The notes beneath the pieces were generated by a model that saw only the letters and a list, made by a program, of their open reading frames with translations, did not search any database and was not told the origin of the DNA. The position numbers and the translations under genes are program-made. Below are positions 8,928 through 17,615 of a stretch of DNA of 64,000 nt, in pieces. Position 1 is the first letter of the stretch. Every line of letters begins with the position of its first letter. Source of the DNA: Streptomyces sp. NBC_00237 (GTDB lineage Bacteria > Actinomycetota > Actinomycetes > Streptomycetales > Streptomycetaceae); contig NZ_JAPEMT010000001.1 of the NCBI RefSeq assembly GCF_026342435.1, positions 2,784,501 through 2,848,500 of the forward strand, read 5' to 3'.

Positions 8928-10508
8928 ATGGCCACGGGCAGTTCACCCACCCGCACGACCCCAGAGACGAGCAGCGGCGACGCCGGCATCAACACCTACA
9001 AGGGCGAGGAGGGCGCCCTGCGCGCCGGCCGTCTCGGTACCCTCGGCCTCCTGCTGTCCGTCCTCGCCGCCAGCGCCCCCCTCATGGTCGTCGCCGGTGT
9101 CATGCCCACGATCTTCGGCGTGATGGGAGTGGTCGGCCAGCCGCTCCTCTTCCTCATCCTGGGCGCGGTCCTGCTCCTGTTCAGCGTCGGGTACGCCGAG
9201 ATGAGCCGCCACGTCCACAACGCCGGCGCCTTCTACGCCTACATAGCCCGCGGCCTCGGCGCCACCGCCGGCGCCGGCGCCTCCCTGGTCGCCCTCGTCG
9301 CGTACAGCGCGATGCAGGTCGGCATCTTCGGCATCCTCGGGTTCGAGCTGTCGGGGATCTTCGCCAACTACCTCGGCCTCAAGATCACCTGGTGGGTCTT
9401 CGCGCTGGTCTGCGTCGTCCTCGTCGGCGTCCTCGGCTGGCTGAAGATCGACCTCAACGCCAAGGTCCTCGGCGTCCTGCTGCTCATCGAGTGCGTGCTC
9501 GTCGTCATCTTCGACGTCTCGGCCGTCGCCGAACCCGCCAAGGCCACCGGTCTCTCCTTCGCCGCGTTCGACCCCGCCACCCTCTCCGGCCCCGGCGTCG
9601 CGCTCGGCACCGCCCTCTGCTTCTCCATCGCCGCGTTCGTCGGCTTCGAGCAGGCCCCGGTGTACGCGGAGGAGACCCAGCGCCCGCACGTGATCGTCTC
9701 CCGCGTGATGTTCCTCGGCGTCGCCTACTCGGCGATCTTCCTGGCCCTCAGCTCCTGGGCCGTCAGCATCGCCGCCGGACCCGACAAGGTCGCCAAGCTG
9801 GCCACCGACCAGGGCCCCGGCATGCTCTTCACGCTCGTCGAGGAACGCCTCGGGACCACCTTCACCGACGTCCTGCACATCCTCTTCGTGACCGGCATGT
9901 TCGCCGCGCTGCTCAGCTTCCACAACGTCGTCGCCCGCTACTCCTTCGCGATGGGCCGCGAGGGCCTCCTGCCCGCCGCCTTCGGCCGTACGAACAAGGT
10001 CAGCGGCGCCCCCGCCACCGGCTCCGCCCTCCAGACGGTCGTCTCCCTGATCGTCGTCCTGGCCTTCGCGCTCACCGACGACAAGCCCGTCGACGACCCC
10101 ACCACCCCGGTGCTGCACCTGTTCACCTGGATGGGCAACGTCGGCGCGCTCGGCGTCATCCTGCTGATGGCCGTCGCGTCGTTCGCCGTGATCGCCTTCT
10201 TCGTACGGCGCGGAGCGGGCGCGGCCCAGAAGTGGCGGCTGCTCTGCTCGGGCCTCGCCGGGATCGCCCTGCTCGGCATCGCCGTGTACACCGTCAAGGA
10301 CTTCGCCATGCTGGTCGGGGCGGAGTCCGGCTCGGCCCTGAGCTGGATCCTGCCCGGCATCATCGGCGTCGCCGCGGTCGGCGGAGTGATCTACGGCGCG
10401 GTCCTCAAGGCGAAGAAGCCCGCGGTGCACGCCCGGATCGGCCTCGGCAACGAGGCGTTCCAACTGGACAAGGCCGCAGGTGCGGAGGCGGAGAGCGCAG
10501 GCCGCTGA
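8928..10508 (+). CDS. APC superfamily amino-acid permease
   Basis: A 526-residue integral membrane protein with twelve or more hydrophobic segments. The first helix region LLLSVLAASAPLMVVAGVMP and the unwound-helix motif GFEQAPVYAEET match the amino acid-polyamine-organocation family. The hydrophilic N-terminus (about 35 residues) and C-terminus are cytoplasmic. It should import an amino acid or related amine by proton symport; the substrate is unknown. A GAAGGGA ribosome site precedes the ATG, and a perfect hairpin at 10517-10546 ends the transcript. Confidence 0.85.
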   Translation: MATGSSPTRTTPETSSGDAGINTYKGEEGALRAGRLGTLGLLLSVLAASAPLMVVAGVMPTIFGVMGVVGQPLLFLILGAVLLLFSVGYAEMSRHVHNAGAFYAYIARGLGATAGAGASLVALVAYSAMQVGIFGILGFELSGIFANYLGLKITWWVFALVCVVLVGVLGWLKIDLNAKVLGVLLLIECVLVVIFDVSAVAEPAKATGLSFAAFDPATLSGPGVALGTALCFSIAAFVGFEQAPVYAEETQRPHVIVSRVMFLGVAYSAIFLALSSWAVSIAAGPDKVAKLATDQGPGMLFTLVEERLGTTFTDVLHILFVTGMFAALLSFHNVVARYSFAMGREGLLPAAFGRTNKVSGAPATGSALQTVVSLIVVLAFALTDDKPVDDPTTPVLHLFTWMGNVGALGVILLMAVASFAVIAFFVRRGAGAAQKWRLLCSGLAGIALLGIAVYTVKDFAMLVGAESGSALSWILPGIIGVAAVGGVIYGAVLKAKKPAVHARIGLGNEAFQLDKAAGAEAESAGR

Positions 10509-10516
10509 GCACTCCG

Positions 10517-10546
10517 GGGGAGGGGAGGCGCGCGCGTCCCCTCCCC
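10517..10546 (+). terminator. Hairpin terminator after the APC permease
   Basis: GGGGAGGGGA and TCCCCTCCCC form a perfect 10-base-pair stem with a 10-base loop, starting 8 bases after the permease stop codon. Confidence 0.75.
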
Positions 10547-10624
10547 GCCGGGGATTCATGACGAAAGTCTGACGAGAACGCGAGGACCTTTGCCCCCGGG
10601 CCCCGCAGATGCTCGAATCGAGGC

Positions 10625-11395
10625 GTGACCCCTCAACCACCGGACGGGACCGCCCCCTCCCCACGCCCCGACCCCGGGCCGTCCCCCGAACCCCGGGGCG
10701 CCCCCGTGGCCCGCCGCCTCGTCCTCGGCATGCTCGGCGTGGGGGCCGTGGGCGTGGCCGCCGCCCCGTACCTCCAGAACGGCATCGACTCCTTCCTCGG
10801 CGCCGCAGCGGGCAAGGACCCCACCGGCATCACCGGTCTCCTCCCCAACAGCAGTGGCTTCCGCTACTACTCCGTGGCCGCGTCGGTGCCCCGGAAGACC
10901 CCGGACACCTACCGCCTCACCGTCGACGGCCTGGTGGACCGGCCCACCGCCTACACCCTGGCCGACCTGCGCGCCCTGCCGCAGACCCGGATCGTCCGCG
11001 ACGTCCAGTGCGTCACCGGCTGGCGGGTCCCCGGGACCCCCTTCGAAGGTGTGACGCTCTCCCGGCTGCTCGACCTCGCCGGAGTCAAGGACACCGCCCG
11101 CGCGATCCGCTTCACCTGCTTCGACGGCACGTACAGCGAGAGCCTCACCCTCCCGCAGGCACGCCGCGACGACGTACTGGTGGCCCTGAGGATGCAGGAC
11201 AAGGACCTTCCCCACCAGCACGGCGGCCCGGTCCGCCTCTACGTCGCGCCCATGTACTTCTACAAGTCGGCGAAATGGCTCTCCGGCATCACCGTCACCG
11301 ACCGGGTGCGCCCCGGCTACTGGGAGGAGCTGGGCTATGACGTCGACGCCTGGGTCGGCAGGTCCAACGGACGCACCGACACCCCGACCGTCTGA
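10625..11395 (+). CDS. Molybdopterin-dependent oxidoreductase (sulfite oxidase/YedY-type), Tat-exported
   Basis: A 256-residue protein from GTG. ARRLVLGML at residues 29-37, followed by a hydrophobic stretch, looks like a twin-arginine signal or anchor. The molybdopterin domain follows, with Cys129 in DVQCVTGWRVPG as the expected molybdenum ligand and GGPVRLYVAPMYFYKSAKWL near the C-terminus. The family (as MsrP/YedY) reduces or oxidises small molecules on the outer face of the membrane using electrons from a cytochrome b partner. That partner is encoded directly downstream with overlapping reading frames, so the two probably form one complex. Confidence 0.85.
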   Translation: MTPQPPDGTAPSPRPDPGPSPEPRGAPVARRLVLGMLGVGAVGVAAAPYLQNGIDSFLGAAAGKDPTGITGLLPNSSGFRYYSVAASVPRKTPDTYRLTVDGLVDRPTAYTLADLRALPQTRIVRDVQCVTGWRVPGTPFEGVTLSRLLDLAGVKDTARAIRFTCFDGTYSESLTLPQARRDDVLVALRMQDKDLPHQHGGPVRLYVAPMYFYKSAKWLSGITVTDRVRPGYWEELGYDVDAWVGRSNGRTDTPTV

Positions 11396-11984
11396 ACTAC
11401 CCGCCCGGGTGAGCCGGTTCACCCGCGCCGAACGCCTCGTCCACCGCGCGACCGCGACCCTGACGCTCCTGTGCGTCGCCACCGCCGCCTGCCTGTACGT
11501 CCCCGCGCTCGCGGAACTCGTCGGCCGCCGGCACCTTGTCGTCACCGTCCACATCTGGACCGGCATCCTGCTCCCGGCCCCGTACCTGCTGGGCCTGGCC
11601 TCGCGCGCGTTCCGGGCCGACCTCGCGCTGCTGGCCCGCCTCACGTCGTACGACAAGGAGTGGCTGCGGGCGGTCCGCCGACGCCGCCCGGACCGCCCGG
11701 CGGGCAAGTTCAACGCGGGCCAGAAGCTCTACGCGGGGTGGATCGCGGGCGCGGCGCTCGTGATGCTCGGAACCGGCCTGCTGATGTGGTTCACGAACCT
11801 GGCACCGCTGAGCTGGCGCACGGGAGCGACCTTCGTCCACGACTGGCTCGCCCTCGCGGCGGGCGTCGTCGTCGCCGGACACCTGTGGATGGCCCTGACC
11901 CACCCGGAAGCCCGACGCGGCATGCGCACGGGCGAGGTCGACAGGGAGTGGGCCAGGGACGAACACCCCCACTGGAAGCCCTAG
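11337..11984 (+). CDS. Cytochrome b561/b6-type membrane subunit, partner of the molybdoenzyme
   Basis: A 215-residue membrane protein with four helices. Likely haem-ligating histidines are visible in each: AERLVHRATA, VVTVHIWTG, ATFVHDWLA and VAGHLWMAL, enough for two b haems. It should carry electrons between the quinone pool and the exported molybdoenzyme. ATG at 11337 has GGAGGAG seven bases upstream and overlaps the preceding gene by 59 bases; GTG at 11409 (VSRFTRAERL) is a reasonable alternative start giving 191 residues. Role inferred from the YedYZ precedent. Confidence 0.8.
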   Translation: MTSTPGSAGPTDAPTPRPSELPARVSRFTRAERLVHRATATLTLLCVATAACLYVPALAELVGRRHLVVTVHIWTGILLPAPYLLGLASRAFRADLALLARLTSYDKEWLRAVRRRRPDRPAGKFNAGQKLYAGWIAGAALVMLGTGLLMWFTNLAPLSWRTGATFVHDWLALAAGVVVAGHLWMALTHPEARRGMRTGEVDREWARDEHPHWKP

Positions 11985-12008
11985 AGCCCCATAGCCCTGG
12001 AAAAAGCC

Positions 12009-12055
12009 GTGGAGGCGTGGAGGCGTGCAGGCGTGCAGGCGTGGAGGCGTGGAGC
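12009..12055. repeat. 8-base tandem repeat, six copies
   Basis: GTGGAGGC, GTGGAGGC, GTGCAGGC, GTGCAGGC, GTGGAGGC and a partial GTGGAGC run head to tail in the 80-base gap between the convergent cytochrome b and gluconokinase genes. No terminator hairpin is obvious there. Confidence 0.9.
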
Positions 12056-12064
12056 GCTCCCGCC

Positions 12065-12568
12065 CTAGAGCCTTGCGAGCGCCCCCACCGCCCGCTCCAC
12101 GATCTCCTCCGGCGTCCCCTCCACGTCCACGGTCACCCCGTACTCGTCGTCGCCGAGCCCCTCCAGCGCCGCGAACTGCGAATCCAGCAGCGCCACCGGC
12201 ATGAAGTGGCCCTTCCGTTCCCGCATCCGCGACTCGATCAGCTCCCGCGACCCGGCCAGATGCACGAAGGCCACCCCCGGTGCCGCCTCCCGCAACCGGT
12301 CCCGGTACGCCCGCTTCAGCGCCGAGCAGCTCGCCACGCCGCCCGCCTCGCCCCGCTCCCGCGCCCAGGCCCCCACGGAATCGAGCCAGGGCCAGCGGTC
12401 CGCGTCCTCCAAGGGCACTCCGGCGGCCATCTTCGCGACGTTCGCGGCCGGGTGGAAGTCATCACCCTCCGCGTACGCGACGCTCACCCTTTCCGCCAGC
12501 AATGCCCCGATTGTGGATTTCCCCGTACCCGCAACACCCATGACAATTACCGCGTGTGAGAAATTCAT
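12065..12568 (-). CDS. gntK: Gluconokinase
   Basis: A 167-residue small P-loop kinase. Walker A is MGVAGTGKST at about residues 10-19. EGDDFHPAANVAKMAAGVPL is the gluconate-kinase signature, and GHFMPVALLDSQFAALE is the conserved C-terminal motif with the lid. It phosphorylates D-gluconate to 6-phosphogluconate for the pentose phosphate pathway. ATG at 12568 is used; longer frames enter the divergent promoter. It is divergent from a GntR regulator 64 bases away. No gluconate permease is adjacent, unlike many gnt operons. Confidence 0.9.
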   Translation of the reverse strand: MNFSHAVIVMGVAGTGKSTIGALLAERVSVAYAEGDDFHPAANVAKMAAGVPLEDADRWPWLDSVGAWARERGEAGGVASCSALKRAYRDRLREAAPGVAFVHLAGSRELIESRMRERKGHFMPVALLDSQFAALEGLGDDEYGVTVDVEGTPEEIVERAVGALARL

Positions 12569-12632
12569 CAGCGAGCCCGATCCTCTCTGTTCACTCTTGA
12601 CGCACCAGTAACAACGCCCGAGCATTCTCCGC

Positions 12633-13433
12633 ATGGTCTTGTCAGACAGCCGGACAACCCCCGGCGATGCCCCCGCGAGCGACCCCGCCGTTCCCGGCGG
12701 CGACCCGCTCGGCGACCTCGACGGGCCCGTGCCCCGACGCGTCAGCGCCACCGACGTCGTCCTCGCGCACCTGCGCACCGCCATCGAGTCCGGCGAACTG
12801 ACCGTGGGCGACAAGCTCCCCACCGAGGCGGAGCTCGGCCGGCGGTTCGCCGTCAGCCGGTCCGTCGTCCGTGAAGCCCTGCGCACCCTCCAGGCCCTCG
12901 GCCTGACGGTCTCCCGCGCGGGCAAGGGTACGTACGTCGCGTCGCAAGGGCCGAACCACAACCCGGTCTTCGGCTCGTACTCGGCCCGTGACCTGCTGGA
13001 AGTACGCCGTCACGTGGAGATCCCCGCGGCGGGGTACGCTGCTCAGCGCCGCACCCAGGACGACATCGATCACCTGTTGACACTGATCGAGAGCATGGAA
13101 CGCGAGACCGACCCCACCGCCTGGGTGGCGCTGGACACGCTCTTCCACCTCACCGTCGCCGGGGCATCGGGCAATCCCGTCTTCCAGAAGGTCATCGAAG
13201 AGATCCGGGACGCCCTCGCGCGGCAATCCAGCTTCCTGAACCAACTCGGGGACCGACGACGCCAGTCGGACACCGAGCACCGGGTCCTGGTCGAAGCGAT
13301 CGTCGAAGGGTCCGAGGGGGCAGCCGTGCACGCCATGGCCGCCCACCTCGAACGCGTCGAGACCGCCCTCAACTCGATCGTGCGCCCCGGTACCGCACAT
13401 CCCCCACACGAAGGCGAAGCGATACATGAGTGA
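12633..13433 (+). CDS. GntR/FadR family transcriptional regulator
   Basis: A 266-residue regulator. The N-terminal winged helix spans about residues 35-105, with KLPTEAELGRRFAVSRSVVREALRTLQALGL as HTH and GKGTYVAS as the wing. The C-terminal FCD all-helical effector domain follows; DTLFHLTVAGASGNPVF supplies metal-type Asp/His, and HRVLVEAI a third His. ATG at 12633 overlaps an inverted repeat, so a GTG at 12729 is a possible true start. It overlaps the permease gene by 8 bases and diverges from gntK; it could control either or both. Confidence 0.8.
   Translation: MVLSDSRTTPGDAPASDPAVPGGDPLGDLDGPVPRRVSATDVVLAHLRTAIESGELTVGDKLPTEAELGRRFAVSRSVVREALRTLQALGLTVSRAGKGTYVASQGPNHNPVFGSYSARDLLEVRRHVEIPAAGYAAQRRTQDDIDHLLTLIESMERETDPTAWVALDTLFHLTVAGASGNPVFQKVIEEIRDALARQSSFLNQLGDRRRQSDTEHRVLVEAIVEGSEGAAVHAMAAHLERVETALNSIVRPGTAHPPHEGEAIHE
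12639..12657. promoter_or_regulatory. Inverted-repeat operator candidate at the GntR start
   Basis: TTGTCAGACAGCCGGACAA contains two possible symmetries: the tight TGTC-A-GACA at 12640-12648, and TTGTC...GACAA spanning the whole site. It lies in the gntK/gntR divergent region, over the annotated GntR start codon. GntR-family sites are often such short inverted repeats. Confidence 0.4.
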
Positions 13434-14892
13434 CCGCACCCGCACTGCGGCCGTCGACACCGCCCCGCCGTCCCCGCCCTCGACGTCCCAGCACGTCGAC
13501 GCGGGTGACGAGGGTTACAGCAAGGACCTCAAGTCCCGCCACATCAACATGATCGCCATCGGCGGCGCCATCGGCACCGGCCTCTTCCTGGGCGCCGGCG
13601 GCCGGATGGCGGGCGCGGGCCCCTCCCTGGCCATCGCGTACGCCGTCTGCGGCGTCTTCGCGTTCTTCGTCGTCCGCGCCCTCGGCGAGCTGGTGCTGTA
13701 CCGGCCGTCCTCCGGCGCGTTCGTTTCCTACGCCCGTGAGTTCATGGGCGAGAAGGGCGCCTTCGCGGCGGGCTGGCTGTACTTCCTGAACTGGTCGACC
13801 ACCGCCATGGCCGACATCACGGCCGCCGCCCTGTTCGCCCAGTTCTGGTCCGCGTTCAGCGACATACCCCAGGGCGTTCTCGCCCTCGCGGCCCTGGCCG
13901 TGGTCCTCGCCGGAAACCTGATCTCGGTGAAGTACTTCGGCGAGATGGAGTTCTGGTTCGCGATCATCAAGGTCGCCGCCCTCGTGGTCTTCATGCTGAT
14001 CAGCATCTACCTGGTGGCCACCCAGACCCCGGTCGACGGCCACGTCCCCGGCTTCTCCACGATCGCCGACAACGACGGCATCTTCCCCCTGGGCATGCTG
14101 CCGATGCTGCTGGTCATCCAGGGTGTCGTCTTCGCGTACGCCTCGGTGGAACTGTGCGGCGTCGCCGCCGGCGAGACCGAGAACCCGGCGAAGATCCTGC
14201 CCAAGGCGATCAACTCGATCATGTGGCGCGTCGGCATCTTCTACGTCGGCTCGGTCGTCCTGCTCGCGCTGCTGCTGCCCTACACGGCCTACAGCGCCGA
14301 CCAGAGCCCGTTCGTCACCGTCATGGACAAGATCGGCATTCCGGGCGCCGCGAGCATCATGAACCTCGTCGTGCTCACGGCCGCCCTCTCCAGCCTGAAC
14401 TCCGGCCTGTACTCCACCGGCCGCATCCTGCGCTCGATGTCGCTCTCCGGTTCCGCCCCGAAGTTCACCGGTCTGATGAACAAGGGCCAGGTCCCCTACG
14501 GCGGCATCCTGCTCACGGCGGGCTTCGGCGCCCTCGGTGTCTGCCTCAACTTCCTCGTTCCCAAGAGCGCCTTCGAGATCGTCATCAACGTCGCCTCGAT
14601 CGGCATCCTCGGCACCTGGGCGATGATCATGATCTGCTCGCTGCTGTTCTACCGCCGCTCGAAGGAGGGCCTGGTCGAGAGGCCCTCCTACAAACTGCCC
14701 TGGGCTCCGTACACCCAGATCGTCACGCTCGTCTTCCTCGCGACCGTGGTCTTCCTGATGTGGTACGGCGGAGGCGACGGCCGCAAGACCGTCTACTGCC
14801 TTCCCGTGATCGCCGCGATGCTCGTCGGCGGCTGGTTCGTCGTACGCCGCCGGGTGAACCTCATCGCGGCGGAGCGCGCCGAGAAGTCCTGA
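13426..14892 (+). CDS. Amino acid permease, AAT family (AnsP/GabP-like)
   Basis: A 488-residue permease with twelve membrane segments. [20 protein letters not shown] near residue 35 and the [13 protein letters not shown] motif near 98 are hallmarks of the AAT branch of the APC superfamily (asparagine, GABA, aromatic amino-acid transporters). [16 protein letters not shown] near 242 is the conserved helix-6 region. It should take up an amino acid with protons; the exact substrate is uncertain. Its ATG overlaps the GntR gene (ATGAGTGA), so the regulator and permease are cotranscribed. Confidence 0.85.
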   Translation: MSDRTRTAAVDTAPPSPPSTSQHVDAGDEGYSKDLKSRHINMIAIGGAIGTGLFLGAGGRMAGAGPSLAIAYAVCGVFAFFVVRALGELVLYRPSSGAFVSYAREFMGEKGAFAAGWLYFLNWSTTAMADITAAALFAQFWSAFSDIPQGVLALAALAVVLAGNLISVKYFGEMEFWFAIIKVAALVVFMLISIYLVATQTPVDGHVPGFSTIADNDGIFPLGMLPMLLVIQGVVFAYASVELCGVAAGETENPAKILPKAINSIMWRVGIFYVGSVVLLALLLPYTAYSADQSPFVTVMDKIGIPGAASIMNLVVLTAALSSLNSGLYSTGRILRSMSLSGSAPKFTGLMNKGQVPYGGILLTAGFGALGVCLNFLVPKSAFEIVINVASIGILGTWAMIMICSLLFYRRSKEGLVERPSYKLPWAPYTQIVTLVFLATVVFLMWYGGGDGRKTVYCLPVIAAMLVGGWFVVRRRVNLIAAERAEKS

Positions 14893-15004
14893 CCCGCACC
14901 CGTGCGCCACGGTCGGCCGTCTCCCCCCGGGGAGGCGGCCGACCGGCGTATGGTCGGACGTATTACGAGGTCAGACACCCATCGAGGTCAGGGAGAACCC
15001 CCAG

Positions 15005-16090
15005 ATGGCACAGCAGGTACGCGGAGTGATCGCCCCGGGCAAGAACGAGCCGGTCCGCGTGGAAACGATCGTGGTGCCGGACCCCGGTCCCGGTGAGGCC
15101 GTGGTGAAGATCCAGGCTTGTGGCGTCTGCCACACGGACCTCCACTACAAGCAGGGCGGCATCAACGACGACTTCCCCTTCCTCCTCGGCCACGAGGCGG
15201 CGGGCATCGTCGAGTCCGTGGGCGAAGGCGTCACCGACGTCGTCCCCGGCGACTTCGTCATCCTCAACTGGCGTGCCGTCTGCGGCCAGTGCCGCGCCTG
15301 TCTGCGCGGACGCCCCCAGTACTGTTTCGACACCCACAACGCGCGGCAGAAGATGACCCTGCTCGACGGCACCGAGCTGTCCCCGGCACTGGGCATCGGC
15401 GCCTTCGCCGAGAAGACCCTCGTCGCCGCGGGCCAGTGCACCAAGGTCGACCCCGAGGTCTCCCCGGCCGTCGCGGGCCTCCTGGGCTGCGGCGTCATGG
15501 CGGGCATCGGCGCCGCCATCAACACCGGCCAGGTCGGCCGGGGCGACTCGGTCGCCGTCATCGGCTGCGGGGGCGTGGGCGACGCCGCGATCGTCGGGGC
15601 CCGCCTCGCCGGAGCGTCGAAGATCATCGCCGTCGACATCGACGACCGCAAGCTCGCAACCGCCAAGTCCATGGGCGCCACCCACACGGTCAACTCCCGC
15701 TCCTCGGACCCCGTCGAAGCCATCCAGGCCCTCACCGGCGGGAACGGCGCCGACGTCGTCATCGAGGCCGTCGGCCGCCCGGAGACGTACAAGCAGGCTT
15801 TCTACGCCCGCGACCTCGCCGGAACGGTCGTCCTCGTCGGCGTCCCCACCCCCGAGATGCGGCTCGAACTGCCCCTCCTCGACGTCTTCGGCCGGGGCGG
15901 CGCGCTCAAGTCCTCCTGGTACGGCGACTGCCTGCCGTCCCGCGACTTCCCGATGCTGATCGACCTGCACCAGCAGGGCCGCATCGACCTCGCCGCCTTC
16001 GTCACGGAGACCATCGGCCTGGGCGACGTCGAGAAGGCGTTCGCGCGCATGCACGAGGGCGACGTCCTGCGTTCGGTGGTGACCTTCTGA
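15005..16090 (+). CDS. mscR: S-(hydroxymethyl)mycothiol dehydrogenase
   Basis: A 361-residue zinc alcohol dehydrogenase of the mycothiol-dependent formaldehyde dehydrogenase type. Catalytic zinc ligands sit in [11 protein letters not shown] and [11 protein letters not shown]; the structural zinc Cys cluster is [15 protein letters not shown]; the NAD site is [12 protein letters not shown]. It oxidises the spontaneous adduct of formaldehyde and mycothiol to S-formylmycothiol, and can act as nitrosothiol reductase. It fits the mshC gene at 30.5 kb. It is coupled to an MBL hydrolase by a TGATG stop-start overlap. Confidence 0.93.
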   Translation: MAQQVRGVIAPGKNEPVRVETIVVPDPGPGEAVVKIQACGVCHTDLHYKQGGINDDFPFLLGHEAAGIVESVGEGVTDVVPGDFVILNWRAVCGQCRACLRGRPQYCFDTHNARQKMTLLDGTELSPALGIGAFAEKTLVAAGQCTKVDPEVSPAVAGLLGCGVMAGIGAAINTGQVGRGDSVAVIGCGGVGDAAIVGARLAGASKIIAVDIDDRKLATAKSMGATHTVNSRSSDPVEAIQALTGGNGADVVIEAVGRPETYKQAFYARDLAGTVVLVGVPTPEMRLELPLLDVFGRGGALKSSWYGDCLPSRDFPMLIDLHQQGRIDLAAFVTETIGLGDVEKAFARMHEGDVLRSVVTF

Positions 16091-16719
16091 TGGCGGCCCG
16101 CATCGACCACCTCACCACCTCCGGCACGTTCTCCCTCGACGGCGGCACCTGGGACGTCGACAACAACGTCTGGATCGTCGGCGACGACACCGAGGCGATC
16201 GTCATCGACGCCGCCCACGACGCGGACGCGATCCTCACCGCCCTCGACGGCCGCACCCTGCGCGCCATCGTCTGCACCCACGCCCACAACGACCACATCG
16301 ACGCCGCCCCGGCCCTCGCCGAGGCCACCGGCGCCCCGATCCTGCTCCACGAGGACGACCTGCCCCTCTGGAAGCAGACCCACCCGGACCGCACCCCGGA
16401 CGGCACCCTCACCGACGGCCAGGAGCTGACCGTCGCGGGCACCACCCTCGCCGTCCTGCACACCCCGGGCCACGCCCCGGGCGCGGTCTGCCTCTACGCC
16501 GAAGCCCTGGCCACGGTCTTCACCGGCGACACCCTCTTCCAGGGCGGCCCGGGAGCCACCGGCCGGTCCTTCTCGCACTTCCCGACGATCGTCGACTCGA
16601 TCCGCGACCGCCTGCTGACGCTCCCCGCGGGGACCTCCGTGCGCACCGGCCACGGCGACCCCACCACCATCGGCGCGGAAGCCCCGCACCTCGACGCGTG
16701 GATCACCCGAGGCCACTGA
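16090..16719 (+). CDS. MBL-fold metallo-hydrolase, partner of mscR
   Basis: A 209-residue metallo-beta-lactamase-fold enzyme. The metal motif is THAHNDHID near residue 62, with further ligands in HTPGHAPGAV, FTGDTLF and TGHGDPT, the pattern of glyoxalase-II-like thioester hydrolases. The ATG overlaps the mscR stop by one base, so translation is coupled. A plausible role is hydrolysis of S-formylmycothiol to formate and mycothiol, completing formaldehyde detoxification; that is inference from context. The transcript ends at the hairpin at 16818-16850. Confidence 0.85.
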   Translation: MAARIDHLTTSGTFSLDGGTWDVDNNVWIVGDDTEAIVIDAAHDADAILTALDGRTLRAIVCTHAHNDHIDAAPALAEATGAPILLHEDDLPLWKQTHPDRTPDGTLTDGQELTVAGTTLAVLHTPGHAPGAVCLYAEALATVFTGDTLFQGGPGATGRSFSHFPTIVDSIRDRLLTLPAGTSVRTGHGDPTTIGAEAPHLDAWITRGH

Positions 16720-16733
16720 CGCCACCGGCGCCA

Positions 16734-16781
16734 GCGCACCCACGGCCGCTGACGGCCGCGCACCCCCGGCCGCTGACGGAA
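16734..16781. repeat. 24-base direct repeat, two copies
   Basis: GCGCACCCACGGCCGCTGACGG(CC) is followed immediately by a near-identical copy and then by GCGCACGACG. It lies 14 bases after the MBL hydrolase stop codon, another example of a short tandem repeat just downstream of a gene. Confidence 0.75.
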
Positions 16782-16817
16782 GCGCACGACGAGAGCCCCG
16801 CCGGGGGCAGGCACGAC

Positions 16818-16850
16818 GAAGGGGGCCGCCCGCACCGGGCAGCCCCCTTC
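16818..16850. terminator. Convergent terminator between the MBL hydrolase and PhnA-like genes
   Basis: GAAGGGGGC and GCCCCCTTC form a perfect 9-base-pair stem, and the loop itself contains GCCCG/CGGGC, extending the structure. Being symmetric, it can serve both converging transcripts. Confidence 0.75.
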
Positions 16851-16859
16851 CCGTACCTC

Positions 16860-17210
16860 TCAGACCTTCTTCACCAGGCTCGACTTCAGCCGCAGCGCCC
16901 CGAAGCCGTCCACCTTGCAGTCGATGTCGTGCCCGTCGACAGGCTCGATCAGCCGGATGCCGCGCACCTTGGTGCCCGCCTTGATTCCGGACGTGCTGCC
17001 CTTCACCTTGAGCGCCTTCACGACGGTCACGGCATCCCCATCGGTCAGCACGTTCCCCACGGAATCCCGTACGACCCGCTCGCCGTCCGCCTCGTCCCCC
17101 GCCTCCTGCGGCACCCACTCGTGCCCGCATTCCGGGCACACCACGAGGGCGTCCATCTCGTAGGTGTACTCACAGGAACATTTGAGGCAAGGGGGGAGGT
17201 TCTCCATCAT
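16860..17210 (-). CDS. PhnA/YjdM family zinc-ribbon protein
   Basis: A 116-residue protein starting ATGATGGAG. The N-terminal zinc ribbon has CLKC near residue 9 and CPEC near residue 26; the C-terminal half is a KOW/SH3-like beta barrel (LTDGDAVTVVKALKVKG, TKVRGIRLIEP, DCKVDGFGALRLKSSLVKKV). The family was named for phosphonate-cluster location, but has no demonstrated role in phosphonate breakdown; the function is unknown. It is monocistronic, convergent with the mscR unit, and downstream of tRNA-Leu on the same strand with a terminator between. Confidence 0.88.
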   Translation of the reverse strand: MMENLPPCLKCSCEYTYEMDALVVCPECGHEWVPQEAGDEADGERVVRDSVGNVLTDGDAVTVVKALKVKGSTSGIKAGTKVRGIRLIEPVDGHDIDCKVDGFGALRLKSSLVKKV

Positions 17211-17287
17211 TTCTTCAGGATATCGGCCTGACCCGGAAGGCTCAGCCACAGGCTTTCGCCGATCCGGGGCCGCGCTCCCGGGAACGC

Positions 17288-17318
17288 GAAAGACCCCCAG
17301 AAGCTCTGGGGGTCTTTC
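17288..17318 (-). terminator. Terminator of the tRNA-Leu gene
   Basis: GAAAGACCCCCAG and CTGGGGGTCTTTC form a perfect 13-base-pair stem with a five-base loop, starting 6 bases beyond the tRNA 3' end on the minus strand. Confidence 0.85.
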
Positions 17319-17324
17319 ACTCGG

Positions 17325-17409
17325 TGTCCGAGGGGGGACTTGAACCCCCACGCCCGATAAAGGGCACTAGCACCTCAAGCTAGCGCGTCTGCCATTCCGC
17401 CACCCGGAC
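17325..17409 (-). tRNA. tRNA-Leu(GAG)
   Basis: On the minus strand the 85-base sequence begins GTCCGGGTGGCGGAATGGCA and ends CTCGGACA. The acceptor arms GTCCGGG/CTCGGAC pair with one G-U. The anticodon arm is CTAGC-TTGAGGT-GCTAG, giving anticodon GAG (reads CUC/CUU). A long class II variable arm (TGCCCTTTATCGGGCG) and a T-arm with GTTCAAGTC confirm leucine type. CCA is not encoded. Confidence 0.95.
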
Positions 17410-17615
17410 AAGGTGTCTGTCGTTCGGGGCTGTTCTGCGCTTTCCCGTTCCGACGTGGAAAACAATACCAGGGGTTTCGAGTGCTCGATCACCACCCTCT
17501 CCGTGCCCTCCCACCTGCATGAACGGCACATTGCGGGAGAGGACCCCCCTTGGGTGCGGGAGCCGGGGGCGGGAGGATGAGAGGGACCACCAGCAACGCA
17601 GTGGGAGGAACCAGC

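Noticed and set aside
17325-17409. tRNA-Leu as an integration (att) site
   Set aside because: No integrase gene or repeated tRNA 3' segment is found nearby; the gene is followed by its own terminator.
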